From positions 682,001 to 746,000 of the forward strand of contig NZ_CP124050.1 of assembly GCF_030440365.1 (NCBI RefSeq): a stretch of 64,000 nt of DNA. The letters are read 5' to 3'. Positions 49,546-59,064 of this stretch are shown here, piece by piece. A program made the position numbers and the translations under genes. The notes under the pieces are model-generated. The model saw nothing but the letters and a program-made list of their open reading frames with translations. It was not told the DNA's origin and searched no databases. The stretch's first letter is position 1. Each line of letters starts with the position of its first letter. The DNA comes from [Borrelia] lusitaniae (GTDB taxonomy: Bacteria > Spirochaetota > Spirochaetia > Borreliales > Borreliaceae).

Positions 49546-50009
49546 TCCTTCTCTTTTCTTTTCCCAAAAAGAACTACAAATATATTTATATTGTCAGCTG
49601 TTTTTAATCTATAGCCACCTATTTTGTTGGTATCTGTATTAATAAGAGCTTCTTTGTGGCCTGGACTATTAAGCCATGCATTAACTACTCTTTTAAGTTC
49701 AATTCCTGATGCTAATATCTCTCTTGTTAAGTTAAAGGATTTATCGTATTTGTGTATTCTTTGCATTGGAGTTGTGCCAAAAAGGGTATGAGTTAGTGTT
49801 TTATTTTCCCCTAGCTTGATAGCATATTCTTTTGCAACTTTTTCAAGAGTATCATCTATTTCTAGATTGTTTAGATTCAAATTTTTTCTCAATTCAGCAA
49901 TTTCTGAATATAGGATTTTCATATCTTCTTTTGTATCTATTGGATGTATTGTATTTAAATTGCAGGCTTGAGACAAAAACAGTGCAAAAATCAAACTCAA
50001 TTTTTTCAT
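49542..50009 (-). CDS. CAP/SCP-domain lipoprotein
   Basis: Probable surface lipoprotein of the CAP superfamily. The lipobox LSQAC places the lipidated Cys at residue 16. The domain shows the LRKNLNLNNLEIDDTLEKVA start, a THTLFG segment in place of the usual GHNxG-like block, and AWLNSPGHKEALINTD, the CAP2 signature. Its length of 155 aa is compact. The B31 counterpart BB0689 has, as I recall, a published structure. Its role in the host is not established. Confidence 0.92.
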   Translation of the reverse strand: MKKLSLIFALFLSQACNLNTIHPIDTKEDMKILYSEIAELRKNLNLNNLEIDDTLEKVAKEYAIKLGENKTLTHTLFGTTPMQRIHKYDKSFNLTREILASGIELKRVVNAWLNSPGHKEALINTDTNKIGGYRLKTADNINIFVVLFGKRKEKD

Positions 50010-50065
50010 TAAATGTCCTTTTTATTTATTAATGGTATTAAAATTATAATTATATATTATTATGT

Positions 50066-50082
50066 ATTATAATAATTATATC
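50066..50082. promoter_or_regulatory. Per-box-like element over the dps -10
   Basis: ATTATAAT-A-ATTATATC matches 14 of 16 defined bases of the PerR box ATTATAATNATTATAAT. It contains TATAAT (50068-50073) and ends next to the dps ribosome binding site. A second ATTATAAT half-site lies at 50043-50050. A Fur/PerR-type regulator such as BosR is the obvious candidate to bind it. Confidence 0.5.
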
Positions 50083-50094
50083 AAGGAGATAGTT

Positions 50095-50625
50095 ATGGAA
50101 AAGTATTTGAGTTATATAAAAAAGGATGATTTAGATCAAATAAATTTAAAATTACAAGAACTGTTAGCAAGTTTGCATATTTTTTATTCTAATTTAAGAG
50201 GTATTCATTGGAATATAAAAGATACCAATTTCTTTGTTATTCACAAAAAAACTCAAAATCTTTATGAATATATTGAAAAGATTATTGATATTGTTGCAGA
50301 GCGTTCAAGAATGCTTGGATATGATTCTGAATTTAGATATTCTGAGTTTATTAAAAAATCTTTTATTAAAGAGCTTGATATTGAATCAACTTCTGATTTT
50401 TTGCTTTCAATGCAAAATATTGTTAGCAGTCTTGATGAGATTTTGAAAAATATTTTTGGAACGAGAAAATTGATTGACACTGCTTTTGATTATGGTACCG
50501 CTAATATTATGGATGACATTATGAGTGATCTTGAGAAGCATTTATGGATGCATAAGGCATTGCTTGAAAATTGTCATTGTTTTTGTCACGATGAGAAGAA
50601 ATGTTGCGAGTGCGATATAAAATAA
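50095..50625 (+). CDS. dps: Dps-family protein NapA/BicA
   Basis: Ferritin-like dodecameric stress protein that binds metals. The Dps domain includes RGIHWN with His39 and DIVAER with D65 and E69 of the inter-subunit metal site. The last 19 residues hold six cysteines (160, 162, 164, 170, 171, 173) and two histidines, a metallothionein-like tail absent from most Dps proteins. I use the ATG at 50095, with AAGGAG 6 nt upstream, giving 176 aa. B. burgdorferi NapA/BicA is known to bind copper and manganese. Confidence 0.96.
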   Translation: MEKYLSYIKKDDLDQINLKLQELLASLHIFYSNLRGIHWNIKDTNFFVIHKKTQNLYEYIEKIIDIVAERSRMLGYDSEFRYSEFIKKSFIKELDIESTSDFLLSMQNIVSSLDEILKNIFGTRKLIDTAFDYGTANIMDDIMSDLEKHLWMHKALLENCHCFCHDEKKCCECDIK

Positions 50626-50702
50626 CAATTTTATTTAAAGGTTTAACTTGTACTAATGGCTAGTTTATTCGTATTAAGGTTGTAGTTGTTGTTGGGAATT
50701 TT

Positions 50703-52712
50703 ATGAATATTAGAAATATTGGAATTATGGCTCATATTGATGCTGGCAAAACTACTACCACAGAAAGAATTATTTATTATACTGGCAAAAGTCATAAAAT
50801 CGGGGATGTGGATTCTGGAAATACCATTACTGATTGGATGCCTCAAGAGCAAGAGAGAGGAATTACTATTAGCTCAGCTGCTATTACTTGCCATTGGAAG
50901 GATTGCCAAATAAACATTATTGATACTCCAGGACATGTTGATTTCACGGCAGAAGTTGAAAGATCTCTTAGAGTTCTTGATGGAGGTGTTGTTATTTTTA
51001 GTGCTGTTGATGGAATTCAAGCTCAAACAGAAACTGTTTGGAAACAGGCAGAAAAATATGAAATTCCACGACTTGCTTATGTTAATAAAATGGATAGATT
51101 AGGTGCTAATTTTTTTAAAGTTGTAGGAGATATTGAAAATAAGTTTAAAACTATTCCTTTAGTTTTGCAAATTCCAATTGGAAATGAAAGCAATTTTGAA
51201 GGAGTAGTTGATATTGTTTTAAATAAAGAGCTTCATTTTACAATGGAAAATGGAATTCCAAAATTAACTTATAGTCAAGTTAGAGAAGAGCTTGTTGAAG
51301 AAGTGGTTCTTTTTAAGAAGAAGTTAATAGACATCCTTAGCCAATTTAGTGAAGAAATTATTCAATTATTTCTTGAAGATAAAGAGATTAGTTTAGATAT
51401 TATTAAGAGGGAGATTAGAAGAGGCACTATTTCTAGATTTATTATTCCTGTTTTAATGGGAACTAGTTTAAAAAATATTGGAATAGAACCTTTAATTGAT
51501 TCGATTGTAGATTATTTACCAAGTCCTTTTGAAAAAAGTTTTAGTGCTTTTTCTTTAGATAGAAATAAAAAAATTTTAGTTGACCCTAACGAAAATAAAA
51601 AATTGTCAGCTCTTGTTTTTAAAGTTCAATATTCAAGTGTAATTGCTGCTCATCTTTATTTTGTTAGAGTTTATTCTGGCGAAATTAATTCTAATAAAAA
51701 AATTATCAATGCTTCAAATGGTAAGCGCGAAAAGTTTACAAAAATTTTTAGAGTTTTTTCAAATAAAAATGAACAAATAGATTTTGTGAAAACAGGTGAT
51801 ATTGGCGCTGTTTTAGGATTAAAGCTTTCTGTTACAGGAGATACTCTTGTTGAAGAAGGTAATAATGTTTTGCTGGAATCTGTTATGTTTCCAGAGCCAG
51901 TTGTTTTAATGTCTGTTGAGCCTGAGAGATCATCAGATGAGGTTAGGCTAAAGGAAGTTTTTGAAATAATATCTAAAGAAGATCCTACTTTTAGCTATTC
52001 TGAGAGCAAAGAAACAGGGCAATTGATTATATCTGGAATGGGTGAATTACACCTTGAGATTATTTTAACAAGAGTTAAAGATGAATTTAATCTTAATGTT
52101 TATACAGGGAAACCCCAAGTAAGTTACAGAGAGAGTGCAGGTAAGATCGTAAAAGAAGTTTTTGAGTTTAACAATATCTTTGCTGGCAAAAATATTGATT
52201 TTAAAATTGGAATGATCATTAAACCTTTGCCGCGAGGTGAAGGAAATAAAATCAATTTTGAATGTGCTATTGACTCTGTAATTAAGTCTGCAATATTGAG
52301 GGGCATTACAGCCACATTTGTAAGTGGAGTTTTTGGATATCCTATTATTGATATTAATGTTAGCATTTTTTCTATTGTTTGTGGGAGTAGTAAAATTAGT
52401 GAGAGTGTTTTTGAATCAATTTCAGGATTTGCTTTTCACAGTATTTTCCAAAAATCAGACCCTATTAGACTTGAACCAATAATGCTATTGGAAATTAGAA
52501 CACCCATTGAGCATACAGGAGAAATTATTTCTACATTAAATGTTATAGGTGGTGTTATTCATTCGGTTAGCAATATTGGAGAGTATGATTTGATAAAATC
52601 AGAGGCGGCTTTTGAAAAACTTTTTGGGTATGCTTCTATTTTGAGAAGTTCTACTAAAGGAAGAGGCAGTTTTACTATGGAATTTTCTTATTTTAAGGAA
52701 AAATTAAATTAA
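50703..52712 (+). CDS. fusB: Elongation factor G homologue EF-G2
   Basis: Translational GTPase with all five EF-G domains. It has G1 [15 protein letters not shown]3 DTPGHVDF and G4 NKMD. Its length of 669 aa is a little short of canonical EF-G (about 690). It is the second EF-G of spirochaetes, reported in B. burgdorferi to act in ribosome recycling rather than translocation. The canonical fusA is elsewhere. It is transcribed alone, between dps and badR. Confidence 0.95.
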   Translation: MNIRNIGIMAHIDAGKTTTTERIIYYTGKSHKIGDVDSGNTITDWMPQEQERGITISSAAITCHWKDCQINIIDTPGHVDFTAEVERSLRVLDGGVVIFSAVDGIQAQTETVWKQAEKYEIPRLAYVNKMDRLGANFFKVVGDIENKFKTIPLVLQIPIGNESNFEGVVDIVLNKELHFTMENGIPKLTYSQVREELVEEVVLFKKKLIDILSQFSEEIIQLFLEDKEISLDIIKREIRRGTISRFIIPVLMGTSLKNIGIEPLIDSIVDYLPSPFEKSFSAFSLDRNKKILVDPNENKKLSALVFKVQYSSVIAAHLYFVRVYSGEINSNKKIINASNGKREKFTKIFRVFSNKNEQIDFVKTGDIGAVLGLKLSVTGDTLVEEGNNVLLESVMFPEPVVLMSVEPERSSDEVRLKEVFEIISKEDPTFSYSESKETGQLIISGMGELHLEIILTRVKDEFNLNVYTGKPQVSYRESAGKIVKEVFEFNNIFAGKNIDFKIGMIIKPLPRGEGNKINFECAIDSVIKSAILRGITATFVSGVFGYPIIDINVSIFSIVCGSSKISESVFESISGFAFHSIFQKSDPIRLEPIMLLEIRTPIEHTGEIISTLNVIGGVIHSVSNIGEYDLIKSEAAFEKLFGYASILRSSTKGRGSFTMEFSYFKEKLN

Positions 52713-52788
52713 AGTTGTTGGTTTTTAAGGTAAAATGGCTTTTCTTGTCTTTATTATCTTTCAAATTTAATTAATTTTTATTGATGAG

Positions 52789-52802
52789 TTTTTACGTAAA
52801 AA
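52789..52802. promoter_or_regulatory. 14-bp palindrome upstream of the badR promoter
   Basis: TTTTTACGTAAAAA is perfectly palindromic and ends 35 bp before the -35 box of badR. It is a candidate operator. As an RNA hairpin it would have only five A-U pairs. Confidence 0.4.
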
Positions 52803-52837
52803 TGATTTTATTCCTTTTTTTGTTAAGTTGTAAGTTT

Positions 52838-52866
52838 TTGATAGTTTGTGGATGTGATTTTATAAT
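52838..52866 (+). promoter_or_regulatory. Sigma-70 promoter of badR
   Basis: TTGATA (52838-52843), exactly 17 bp and TATAAT (52861-52866). The start would fall near 52873, giving a leader of about 100 nt before the badR ATG. Confidence 0.78.
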
Positions 52867-52916
52867 ATAAAATATTTTTTAGCTTTATAAAGGCATGCTT
52901 GTCTTTTGAAAATAGG

Positions 52917-52933
52917 TAGAATATCATATTCTA
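52917..52933. promoter_or_regulatory. 17-bp perfect palindrome in the badR leader
   Basis: TAGAATATCATATTCTA is an uninterrupted inverted repeat about a central C. It lies about 44-60 bp downstream of the predicted start and 38 bp before the ATG. It is well suited to a dimeric ROK-family repressor and may be the autoregulatory site. Confidence 0.5.
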
Positions 52934-52971
52934 TAACATTTTTTTATTTTAAAAAATAAAGGAGGTGTATT

Positions 52972-54180
52972 ATGCAGGGTGAAAATATGGTTTCAATTAG
53001 AGGTGGAAATAGAAGAAAAATTCTTCTTAGTTTAAAAAATATGCAATATTCAAGAACAGACTTAGCTCGTAAGTTAACTTTAACAAATGCTGCGGTTACT
53101 ATTTTGACCAATCAAATGATAAAAGAAAATCTTTTGATCGAGGTTGGCTCTAGAGTGTCTGATGTTAAAAAACATGGGCGAAAAGAAATACTTCTTGATA
53201 TTAATAAAGATTATGCGTATTCAATGGGAGTTATTATTTCTAGCAATTATTTTCAAATAGGTATTGCTAATCTTAAATGCGAGGTTTTAATAAGTGAGAC
53301 TCATTCTTTTGAACCCCCCGTTAGTGCTTATGATATTTTGGAAAAAATAAAAGATCATATGATAGAAATTATTTGGAAACATAATTTCTCAAGAGATAAG
53401 TTTATTGGCTTAGGTTTTAGTATTACAGGGTTAATAAAGGATAAAGAATTAGGTATTGTTAATGACAGTTATGGAGCATGGATTGAAAAGGATGTTCCTG
53501 TTAAGAGAATACTTGAGGAATATTTTTCACTTACAGTTTATCTTGAAAGTTATGTTAAAAATTTATCTCTTGCTGAATTTATGGGCAAAAATATAGATAA
53601 TATTATGTTTTTTGACTACACAGATACTGCTGAGCTTTCAATTTGGTCAGGTGGCAATGTTTATCCCGGTTTTAATAATAAGTCAGGGATGGTTAGTCAT
53701 ATGATAATTGATTATGAAGGAGAGAAAAATTGTCCAACTTGTGGTAATAAGGGTTGTGTTAATATGTTAATATCTAATTTTGCTTTGCAGAGATTGATTT
53801 CAAAAGAGTTTATGAATGGTGAGATTCCTGAGCTTTATGAAAAGTATGAGGGCAGATTGAAAAAGGTTACAATATATGATGTTTTTTCTCTTTATGAAAA
53901 ATATGATTTTATAAATAAAATTATGCAAGATACGGTTAAATATTTGGCAATAATTATTATCAATATTCAAAGAATGCTTGATTTTAATTATTTAGTACTC
54001 TATGGTCAAAGTTTTAAATTAAAAGCTTTTTTTGATTTGTTAAAAGAAGAGATTAAAAAGCGCAATAAAGAGAATATAATATTAAAGCTTAGTTCATTAG
54101 ATACCGAAGTTTCTGTTGTTGGGCCTGCTTCTAGTGTTATTTTTAATAAATTTTATTTGACAGGAGGAGATATTGATTAA
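52972..54180 (+). CDS. badR: ROK-family transcriptional regulator BadR
   Basis: DNA-binding regulator with a winged-helix N-terminus (SRTDLARKLTLTNAAVTILTN) and a ROK sugar-kinase-like domain. The ROK zinc motif is CPTCGNKGC at about 260-268, preceded by SGMVSHM. The catalytic and ATP residues of ROK kinases are not well kept, as expected for a regulator. B31 BadR is known to repress rpoS and respond to host signals. AGGAGG lies 7 nt before the ATG. Its length is 402 aa. Two palindromes flank its promoter. Confidence 0.92.
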   Translation: MQGENMVSIRGGNRRKILLSLKNMQYSRTDLARKLTLTNAAVTILTNQMIKENLLIEVGSRVSDVKKHGRKEILLDINKDYAYSMGVIISSNYFQIGIANLKCEVLISETHSFEPPVSAYDILEKIKDHMIEIIWKHNFSRDKFIGLGFSITGLIKDKELGIVNDSYGAWIEKDVPVKRILEEYFSLTVYLESYVKNLSLAEFMGKNIDNIMFFDYTDTAELSIWSGGNVYPGFNNKSGMVSHMIIDYEGEKNCPTCGNKGCVNMLISNFALQRLISKEFMNGEIPELYEKYEGRLKKVTIYDVFSLYEKYDFINKIMQDTVKYLAIIIINIQRMLDFNYLVLYGQSFKLKAFFDLLKEEIKKRNKENIILKLSSLDTEVSVVGPASSVIFNKFYLTGGDID

Positions 54181-54196
54181 TATTGCCTTTTTTTGT

Positions 54197-54223
54197 ATCT
54201 TATATTTGATAAGATTATTTTTG
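54197..54223 (+). terminator. Terminator between badR and ffh
   Basis: Stem ATCTTAT/ATAAGAT with an ATTTG loop, followed by TATTTTTG, 17 bp after the badR stop and 20 bp before the ffh ATG. It may separate the two units or attenuate ffh. Confidence 0.6.
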
Positions 54224-54242
54224 AGAATAAAGGTTATTTTTA

Positions 54243-55577
54243 ATGCTTGAAAGTTTGGGATCAAATTTTAAAAATTTTATAAACTATCTTTCTGGAAAAT
54301 CTACAATAAATGATAAAAACATTGCAGAGGCTATTGAGATTATTAAAGATTCTTTAGTTGATGCTGATGTTAATTTAAGGGTTGTAAGGCGTTTTTTAAA
54401 TTCTATAATTGAAGAATCCAAGGGAATAAAGGTTTTAAGAGGTATTGATCCTAAATCTCAGTTTATTAAAATTGTCAATGATAATCTTGTTGAATTATTG
54501 GGAGGCAAAAATCATGAGCTTAGCTTGCATCCTGTTAATAAACAATCTTATATTCTTATGCTTGGGCTTCAAGGTTCTGGCAAGACTACAACATGTGCTA
54601 AGCTTTCTTTAAGGCTTAAAAAGGAAAATAGAAAAGTGCTTTTGGTGGCAGCTGATACATTCAGAGCAGCAGCTGTAGAGCAGTTAAAAATATTAGGTAG
54701 CCAAATAGGTGTTCCAGTATTTTCACTTGAAGGGGAAAAAGATCCTGTTAAAATTGTTAAAGCTTCTATGAAGTTTGCCAAGTCTGAGTTTTTTGATTCT
54801 GTAATAGTTGATACTAGAGGACGACTTGAGGTTGAATCTTTTTTAATCGAAGAGATAAAAAAAATCAAGGGAATTTTGCAGCCTACAGAAACCATTTTGG
54901 TGTTAGATTCTATGACAGGTCAAGTTGCGGTAAATATTGCTAAAGAGTTTAATGAGAATGTTGGAATTACTGGTGCAATATTTTCTAAGTTTGATTCAGA
55001 TACCAGAGGGGGTGCTGTACTATCGTTTAAAAGTATTTGTGCAGTTCCTATTAAATTTGTTGGGGTTGGAGAAAAAATTGAAGATCTTGATTCCTTTTAT
55101 CCAGAAAGAATTGCTTCTAGAATTCTTGGCATGGGGGATGTTGTTAGTCTTGTAGAAAAGGTTCAAAGTGTTGTTGACAAAGAAGAGGCTATTAAGCTTG
55201 AGGAAAAAATTAATAAAGCCAGTTTTAATTTTGAAGACTATCTAAGTCAATTCAGACGCATGAGACAAGTAGGAGGGTTTTCTAATTTTGTAAGTTTTTT
55301 ACCTGGTGTTTCAAAATCAATGTTGAATATGAATAATTTAAATGAAGAAAGTTTTAGCAGAGAAGAAGCCATTATTCTTTCTATGACTAAAAAAGAAAGA
55401 ATAAACCCAGTGATTTTGAACAATCCCTCAAGAAAAAAAAGAATAGCTTTGGGAAGTGGAACAACTGTTTTTGATGTTAACAAGCTTATAAAAAAGTTTA
55501 GTCAAACAACTTTGATTATGAAAAAAATGAAAAATAAAGATTTTCAAAATAAGATTGCATCCCTTTTGGGAAAGTAA
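54243..55577 (+). CDS. ffh: Signal recognition particle protein Ffh
   Basis: GTPase of the signal recognition particle, targeting nascent membrane proteins. The N domain is followed by G1 GLQGSGKTTT and the insertion-box region ADTFRAAAVEQL. G3 reads DTRGR (residues 190-194), where nearly all Ffh have DTAGR. G4 reads SKFDSDTRGG instead of TKLDGDARGG. The methionine-rich M domain ends GSGTTVFDVNKLIKKF. Its length of 444 aa is normal. It heads the cluster leading to rpsP, 12 bp away. Confidence 0.96.
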   Translation: MLESLGSNFKNFINYLSGKSTINDKNIAEAIEIIKDSLVDADVNLRVVRRFLNSIIEESKGIKVLRGIDPKSQFIKIVNDNLVELLGGKNHELSLHPVNKQSYILMLGLQGSGKTTTCAKLSLRLKKENRKVLLVAADTFRAAAVEQLKILGSQIGVPVFSLEGEKDPVKIVKASMKFAKSEFFDSVIVDTRGRLEVESFLIEEIKKIKGILQPTETILVLDSMTGQVAVNIAKEFNENVGITGAIFSKFDSDTRGGAVLSFKSICAVPIKFVGVGEKIEDLDSFYPERIASRILGMGDVVSLVEKVQSVVDKEEAIKLEEKINKASFNFEDYLSQFRRMRQVGGFSNFVSFLPGVSKSMLNMNNLNEESFSREEAIILSMTKKERINPVILNNPSRKKRIALGSGTTVFDVNKLIKKFSQTTLIMKKMKNKDFQNKIASLLGK

Positions 55578-55589
55578 GGAGGAATAAAT

Positions 55590-55850
55590 TTGAGCGTTAA
55601 GATAAGATTGAAGAGAATGGGAGCTAAAAAAAGACCTTATTATAGGATTGTAGTTATGAATTCTACTTCTCCTAGGGATGGTAGAGCAATTGAAGAACTT
55701 GGTTATTATCATCCTGTTGAAAAGAAAAATCAAATAAAAATTAAGGAAGATAGAATAAAAGATTGGATAAGCAAGGGAGCAATTTTAAGCGATACAGTGA
55801 AAATGCTTTTAAATAAAAACAACTTGAATGTAAAAAGTCAGGAGATCTAG
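55590..55850 (+). CDS. rpsP: 30S ribosomal protein S16
   Basis: S16 with [20 protein letters not shown] and [16 protein letters not shown]. Its length of 86 aa is normal. The start is TTG, after a strong AAGGAGG 9 nt upstream. It is followed directly by khpA. Confidence 0.98.
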   Translation: MSVKIRLKRMGAKKRPYYRIVVMNSTSPRDGRAIEELGYYHPVEKKNQIKIKEDRIKDWISKGAILSDTVKMLLNKNNLNVKSQEI

Positions 55851-56099
55851 ATGAAAGAATATGGAAATGAAATTGAACTTATAGAGTTTATAGTAAAGTC
55901 TCTTGTAGATAAACAAGATGAAGTAAAGCTAAATGTAATTGAAGGAGAAAAATCAACTATTTTAGAATTAAGGGTTTCTCAAAGTGATGTAGGTAAAATA
56001 ATTGGAAGACGAGGTCGTATTGCACGAGCTATTAGAACTTTGCTTGGAGCTTGTGCTGCTAAAACCAATAGGCGAGTGCAATTGGAAATTTTAGATTGA
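55851..56099 (+). CDS. khpA: KH-domain RNA-binding protein KhpA
   Basis: Single KH domain with VGKIIGRRGRIARAIRTLL, the RNA-binding GxxG loop being GRRG. Its length of 82 aa is normal. It lies between rpsP and rimM, the common position. It abuts rpsP with no gap. It probably pairs with a Jag/KhpB-like partner. Confidence 0.95.
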   Translation: MKEYGNEIELIEFIVKSLVDKQDEVKLNVIEGEKSTILELRVSQSDVGKIIGRRGRIARAIRTLLGACAAKTNRRVQLEILD

Positions 56100-56102
56100 T
56101 TT

Positions 56103-56603
56103 ATGTTTATTAAAGGCGTAATATTATCGTCTTACGGAGTTAATGGGTATGCTAAGGTTAAAAGCATATCCAATAATTTTTGTGATTTTATTAACCTAAA
56201 AAACAACAAAGTTCTTTTAAAAAAAAGTAATGGGTTTAGCATTGAAGTCAAGGTTACAGATGTTAATATAAAGAGCAATTCTTTATATTTGAAGTTTGAA
56301 GGGATTAATACTCCAGAGTCAGTCAAGTCCCTGATTGGTTTTGAATTGTGGGTTGATGATTCGCTTGCATCTATTTTGAAAGAAGGCGAGTATTATTTGG
56401 GTAAATTGATTGGCTATGCTATTGTTAATGACAATAGAAAGCTAGGAGAAGTTGTAGCTTTCTTTGAATATTTAAATAGCGTATTTCTTGAGGTCAAGGT
56501 AGGTATTAAATTTTTTTTTATTCCCTTTTTGAGCATTTATATTGGAGATGTAGATGAGAGAGAAAAAACAATTGAGCTTAAGGTTTTAGATCTTTTAAAA
56601 TGA
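56103..56603 (+). CDS. rimM: Ribosome maturation factor RimM
   Basis: 16S rRNA-processing factor that binds S19. The N-terminal beta domain (IKGVILSSYGVNGYAKVKS) is followed by the PRC-barrel half (EYYLGKLIGYAIVND). Its length of 166 aa is normal. It overlaps trmD by 4 bp. Confidence 0.93.
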   Translation: MFIKGVILSSYGVNGYAKVKSISNNFCDFINLKNNKVLLKKSNGFSIEVKVTDVNIKSNSLYLKFEGINTPESVKSLIGFELWVDDSLASILKEGEYYLGKLIGYAIVNDNRKLGEVVAFFEYLNSVFLEVKVGIKFFFIPFLSIYIGDVDEREKTIELKVLDLLK

Positions 56604-57319
56604 AATTTACGGTTATATCTCTTTTTCCAGCAATAATTAAACCATTTTTTGAAAATTCAATAATGAAAAAAGCTATTAATAAGGGAATAGTAAGTTTTGA
56701 GCTTGTTAATGTTAGAGATTTTTCAAAAGATAAACATAAAAGATGTGATGATTTGCCTTATGGGGGTGGTGCTGGGATGGTATTAAAGCCTGAGCCTATA
56801 TCTTTTGCTCTTGAGCATGTAGAAGCTTCTAAGAAAACAACAATATTTTTAACTCCTTCTGGCATAAAGCATACCCAAGAGTTGGCATATTTCTTGTCAA
56901 AAAAAGAAGAAATTGTTATAATTTGTGGGAGATATGAAGGAATTGATCAGCGTATTATAGATTTGTATGTTGATTTTGAGATTTCTATTGGAGATTATGT
57001 TTTATCTTCAGGAGATATTGCAGCTCTTGTTTTAATAGATAGTGTATATAGGTTGCTAGATGGAGTAATAAATCCTAATTCTTTATTAGAAGAATCATTT
57101 GGCGGGAAAAATGGCTTGCTTGAATATCCTCATTATACTAGGCCTTATAATTTTATGGGGATAAAAGTTCCAGAAGTTCTTGTTTCAGGGCATCATGAAA
57201 ATATAAAGAATTGGAGGCTTTTTAAAGCTAAAGAAAAAACTAAGAAAAATAGATATGATTTATACCTTAAATATTTAGAGATAATAGGAGAAGATAATGG
57301 ATTTGATAAGAAAAATTGA
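56600..57319 (+). CDS. trmD: tRNA (guanine-N1)-methyltransferase TrmD
   Basis: SPOUT methyltransferase that makes m1G37. Motifs are [26 protein letters not shown] and the knot region [18 protein letters not shown]. Its length of 239 aa is normal. It overlaps rplS by 23 bp. Confidence 0.98.
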   Translation: MKFTVISLFPAIIKPFFENSIMKKAINKGIVSFELVNVRDFSKDKHKRCDDLPYGGGAGMVLKPEPISFALEHVEASKKTTIFLTPSGIKHTQELAYFLSKKEEIVIICGRYEGIDQRIIDLYVDFEISIGDYVLSSGDIAALVLIDSVYRLLDGVINPNSLLEESFGGKNGLLEYPHYTRPYNFMGIKVPEVLVSGHHENIKNWRLFKAKEKTKKNRYDLYLKYLEIIGEDNGFDKKN

Positions 57320-57662
57320 AGCTCAAAATAAGAAAAATGATGCTTTTGTCTTTAATGTGGGAGATACTGTCAAGGTTGTTTATAAAATTATTGAAGGCAG
57401 CAATGAAAGGTTGCAGAGTTTTGAAGGTATTATTATTTCTTTTCAAAATAAGGGAATTGGCAAAACATTTTTGGTTAGAAAAATTTCTTCAGGAATAGGT
57501 GTTGAAAAAATTTTTCCAGTATATTCTCCTATTATAGAAAAAGTTGAAGTTTTAAGAAGGGGAAAGGTTAGAAGGGCAAAGCTTTATTATATGAGAAATA
57601 GAATCGGTAAAGCTGCTATGAAGATAAAGGAGCGTCTTAATATTAAAAAAGTTAAGCATTAG
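57297..57662 (+). CDS. rplS: 50S ribosomal protein L19
   Basis: L19 with [33 protein letters not shown] and [14 protein letters not shown]. Its length of 121 aa is normal. AGGAGA lies upstream inside trmD. It is the last gene of the rpsP operon, with a terminator 34 bp later. Confidence 0.98.
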   Translation: MDLIRKIEAQNKKNDAFVFNVGDTVKVVYKIIEGSNERLQSFEGIIISFQNKGIGKTFLVRKISSGIGVEKIFPVYSPIIEKVEVLRRGKVRRAKLYYMRNRIGKAAMKIKERLNIKKVKH

Positions 57663-57695
57663 TTTTGAAGTTATTTTGAATAATCTTTTGTTTTA

Positions 57696-57727
57696 TGAAT
57701 CTTTATTCAAGATTCAGGATTTTTGCT
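57696..57727 (+). terminator. Terminator of the rpsP-rplS operon
   Basis: Eight-bp stem TGAATCTT/AAGATTCA with a TATTC loop, followed by GGATTTTTGCTGTTTT. The remainder of the 307-bp gap (57728-57969) is AT-rich and shows no open frame. I see no promoter of good quality in it. Confidence 0.65.
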
Positions 57728-57969
57728 GTTTTAAAAAATAATTTTTGCAAACTGGTTGTTTATTTTTTGCGATTAAAAGTATTAATTAACCATCCTTGTT
57801 AAATTTTAATGCGAATTTAATTGCACTTTTGTCTTTAAAAAAGCTAAAGATTTAAAATTTTAATTTGTTGAAAAGCTTTCATATTATGTGTGTAATTTTG
57901 TCCTTAAATTTTTGTTTTTATTTTTTTGTAGGGTAAATATTTATTTGTTATTATTAAGGAGAGTTGATT

Positions 57970-58509
57970 TTGAAATATACTCAAAGTAAGTTTAAGGGTA
58001 GTAATTTTCAGAAATTAAATAAACGTTTTTATGGTTTTAAAAATAAAAGGTTAAATTCTGAGAGTAAAAGTCAAAATGTTGCTTTGCCAAGCAGTTTTAA
58101 TAATAAATCGACTGTTTTGAATGCAGATAAACAAAATGTTTTTAAAGGTAAGTTTAGAAGAAAAAATATAAAATTTAAAACAAGAATAAATCTTGATCTT
58201 AATTGTGTTATTTGTGAGAAAAAAATAAATGATCTTATTTTTAGTATGTCTTTAAGGGTTGAAAATGAGGATAAACCTGTTCATTTTGATTGTGTTATTA
58301 ATAAATTAACGGTTGAAAATAATCTTTCAAGTAATGAAAAGTTAGTTTATAGGGGTGTTGGTAAATTTTTTATTGTTGATACATCCTCTAGGGGAGAATA
58401 TTTATATTTCAAAATTATTAAAGAAATCGAATTTGAAAATTTAGAAGAACAACCAATATGGCGTAAAAAAATTCTTAAAGATATCAATAGAGGGTTTAGG
58501 CTTTCTTGA
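57970..58509 (+). CDS. Basic protein with CxxC...HxxC motif, unknown function
   Basis: I do not recognise a family. The first 75 residues are strongly basic and low-complexity (Lys, Asn, Ser), suggesting disorder and nucleic-acid binding. A compact domain follows, with C79, C82, H105 and C108 arranged as CVIC-x22-HFDC, a likely zinc site. I choose the TTG at 57970, because AAGGAG lies 7 nt upstream. A TTG two codons earlier is too close. Its stop is 1 bp before coaD, so the two are coupled. Confidence 0.8.
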   Translation: MKYTQSKFKGSNFQKLNKRFYGFKNKRLNSESKSQNVALPSSFNNKSTVLNADKQNVFKGKFRRKNIKFKTRINLDLNCVICEKKINDLIFSMSLRVENEDKPVHFDCVINKLTVENNLSSNEKLVYRGVGKFFIVDTSSRGEYLYFKIIKEIEFENLEEQPIWRKKILKDINRGFRLS

Positions 58510-58510
58510 C

Positions 58511-59002
58511 ATGAAGGTGGCAGTTTTTCCTGGATCTTTTGATCCGATTACTTGGGGCCATATTGATTTAATTAAAAGATCATTGGCTATTTTTGACAAA
58601 GTTGTTGTTTTAGTAGCTAAAAACAAATCAAAAAAATATTTGCTAAGCGATGTTGAGAGGTTTAGTCTTACAAAAGATGTTATTTCGTCTTTAAATTTTT
58701 TAAATGTATTTGTAGATAGGTATAGTGGGTTTATTGTTGATTATGCATTAATTAATTCTATTAAATTTATTGTTAGGGGAATTAGAGCTTTTAATGATTT
58801 TGATATAGAGTTTGAGAGATATCTTGTTAATAGTAAGTTAAATTTTAAAATAGATACTATATTCTTGCCAAGTAGTGCAGAACATTTATATGTAAGGTCG
58901 GATTTTGTAAAGGAATTGATGATGAAAAAGGATGTTGATCTTTCTCATTTTGTTCCAGAATTAGTGTGTAGTAGATTGAAATCTAAGTTTATTGACAAAT
59001 GA
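58511..59002 (+). CDS. coaD: Phosphopantetheine adenylyltransferase CoaD
   Basis: Penultimate step of coenzyme A synthesis. It has the nucleotidyltransferase signature [10 protein letters not shown] (T14 and H17 of the TxGH motif), [14 protein letters not shown] and the second loop [16 protein letters not shown]. Its length of 163 aa is normal. Confidence 0.97.
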   Translation: MKVAVFPGSFDPITWGHIDLIKRSLAIFDKVVVLVAKNKSKKYLLSDVERFSLTKDVISSLNFLNVFVDRYSGFIVDYALINSIKFIVRGIRAFNDFDIEFERYLVNSKLNFKIDTIFLPSSAEHLYVRSDFVKELMMKKDVDLSHFVPELVCSRLKSKFIDK

Positions 59003-59019
59003 CTTGGTTAATATATATA
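58992..59019 (+). promoter_or_regulatory. Promoter of rpmF-acpP-rnc
   Basis: TTGACA (58992-58997) lies within the last codons of coaD, then 16 bp and TATATA (59014-59019). TATATT at 18 bp is an alternative. It is about 45 bp upstream of the rpmF ATG. Confidence 0.6.
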
Positions 59020-59064
59020 TTATTAAGATAATTTAATTTAGTTTAATGGTAGTAGGAGAAAGTA

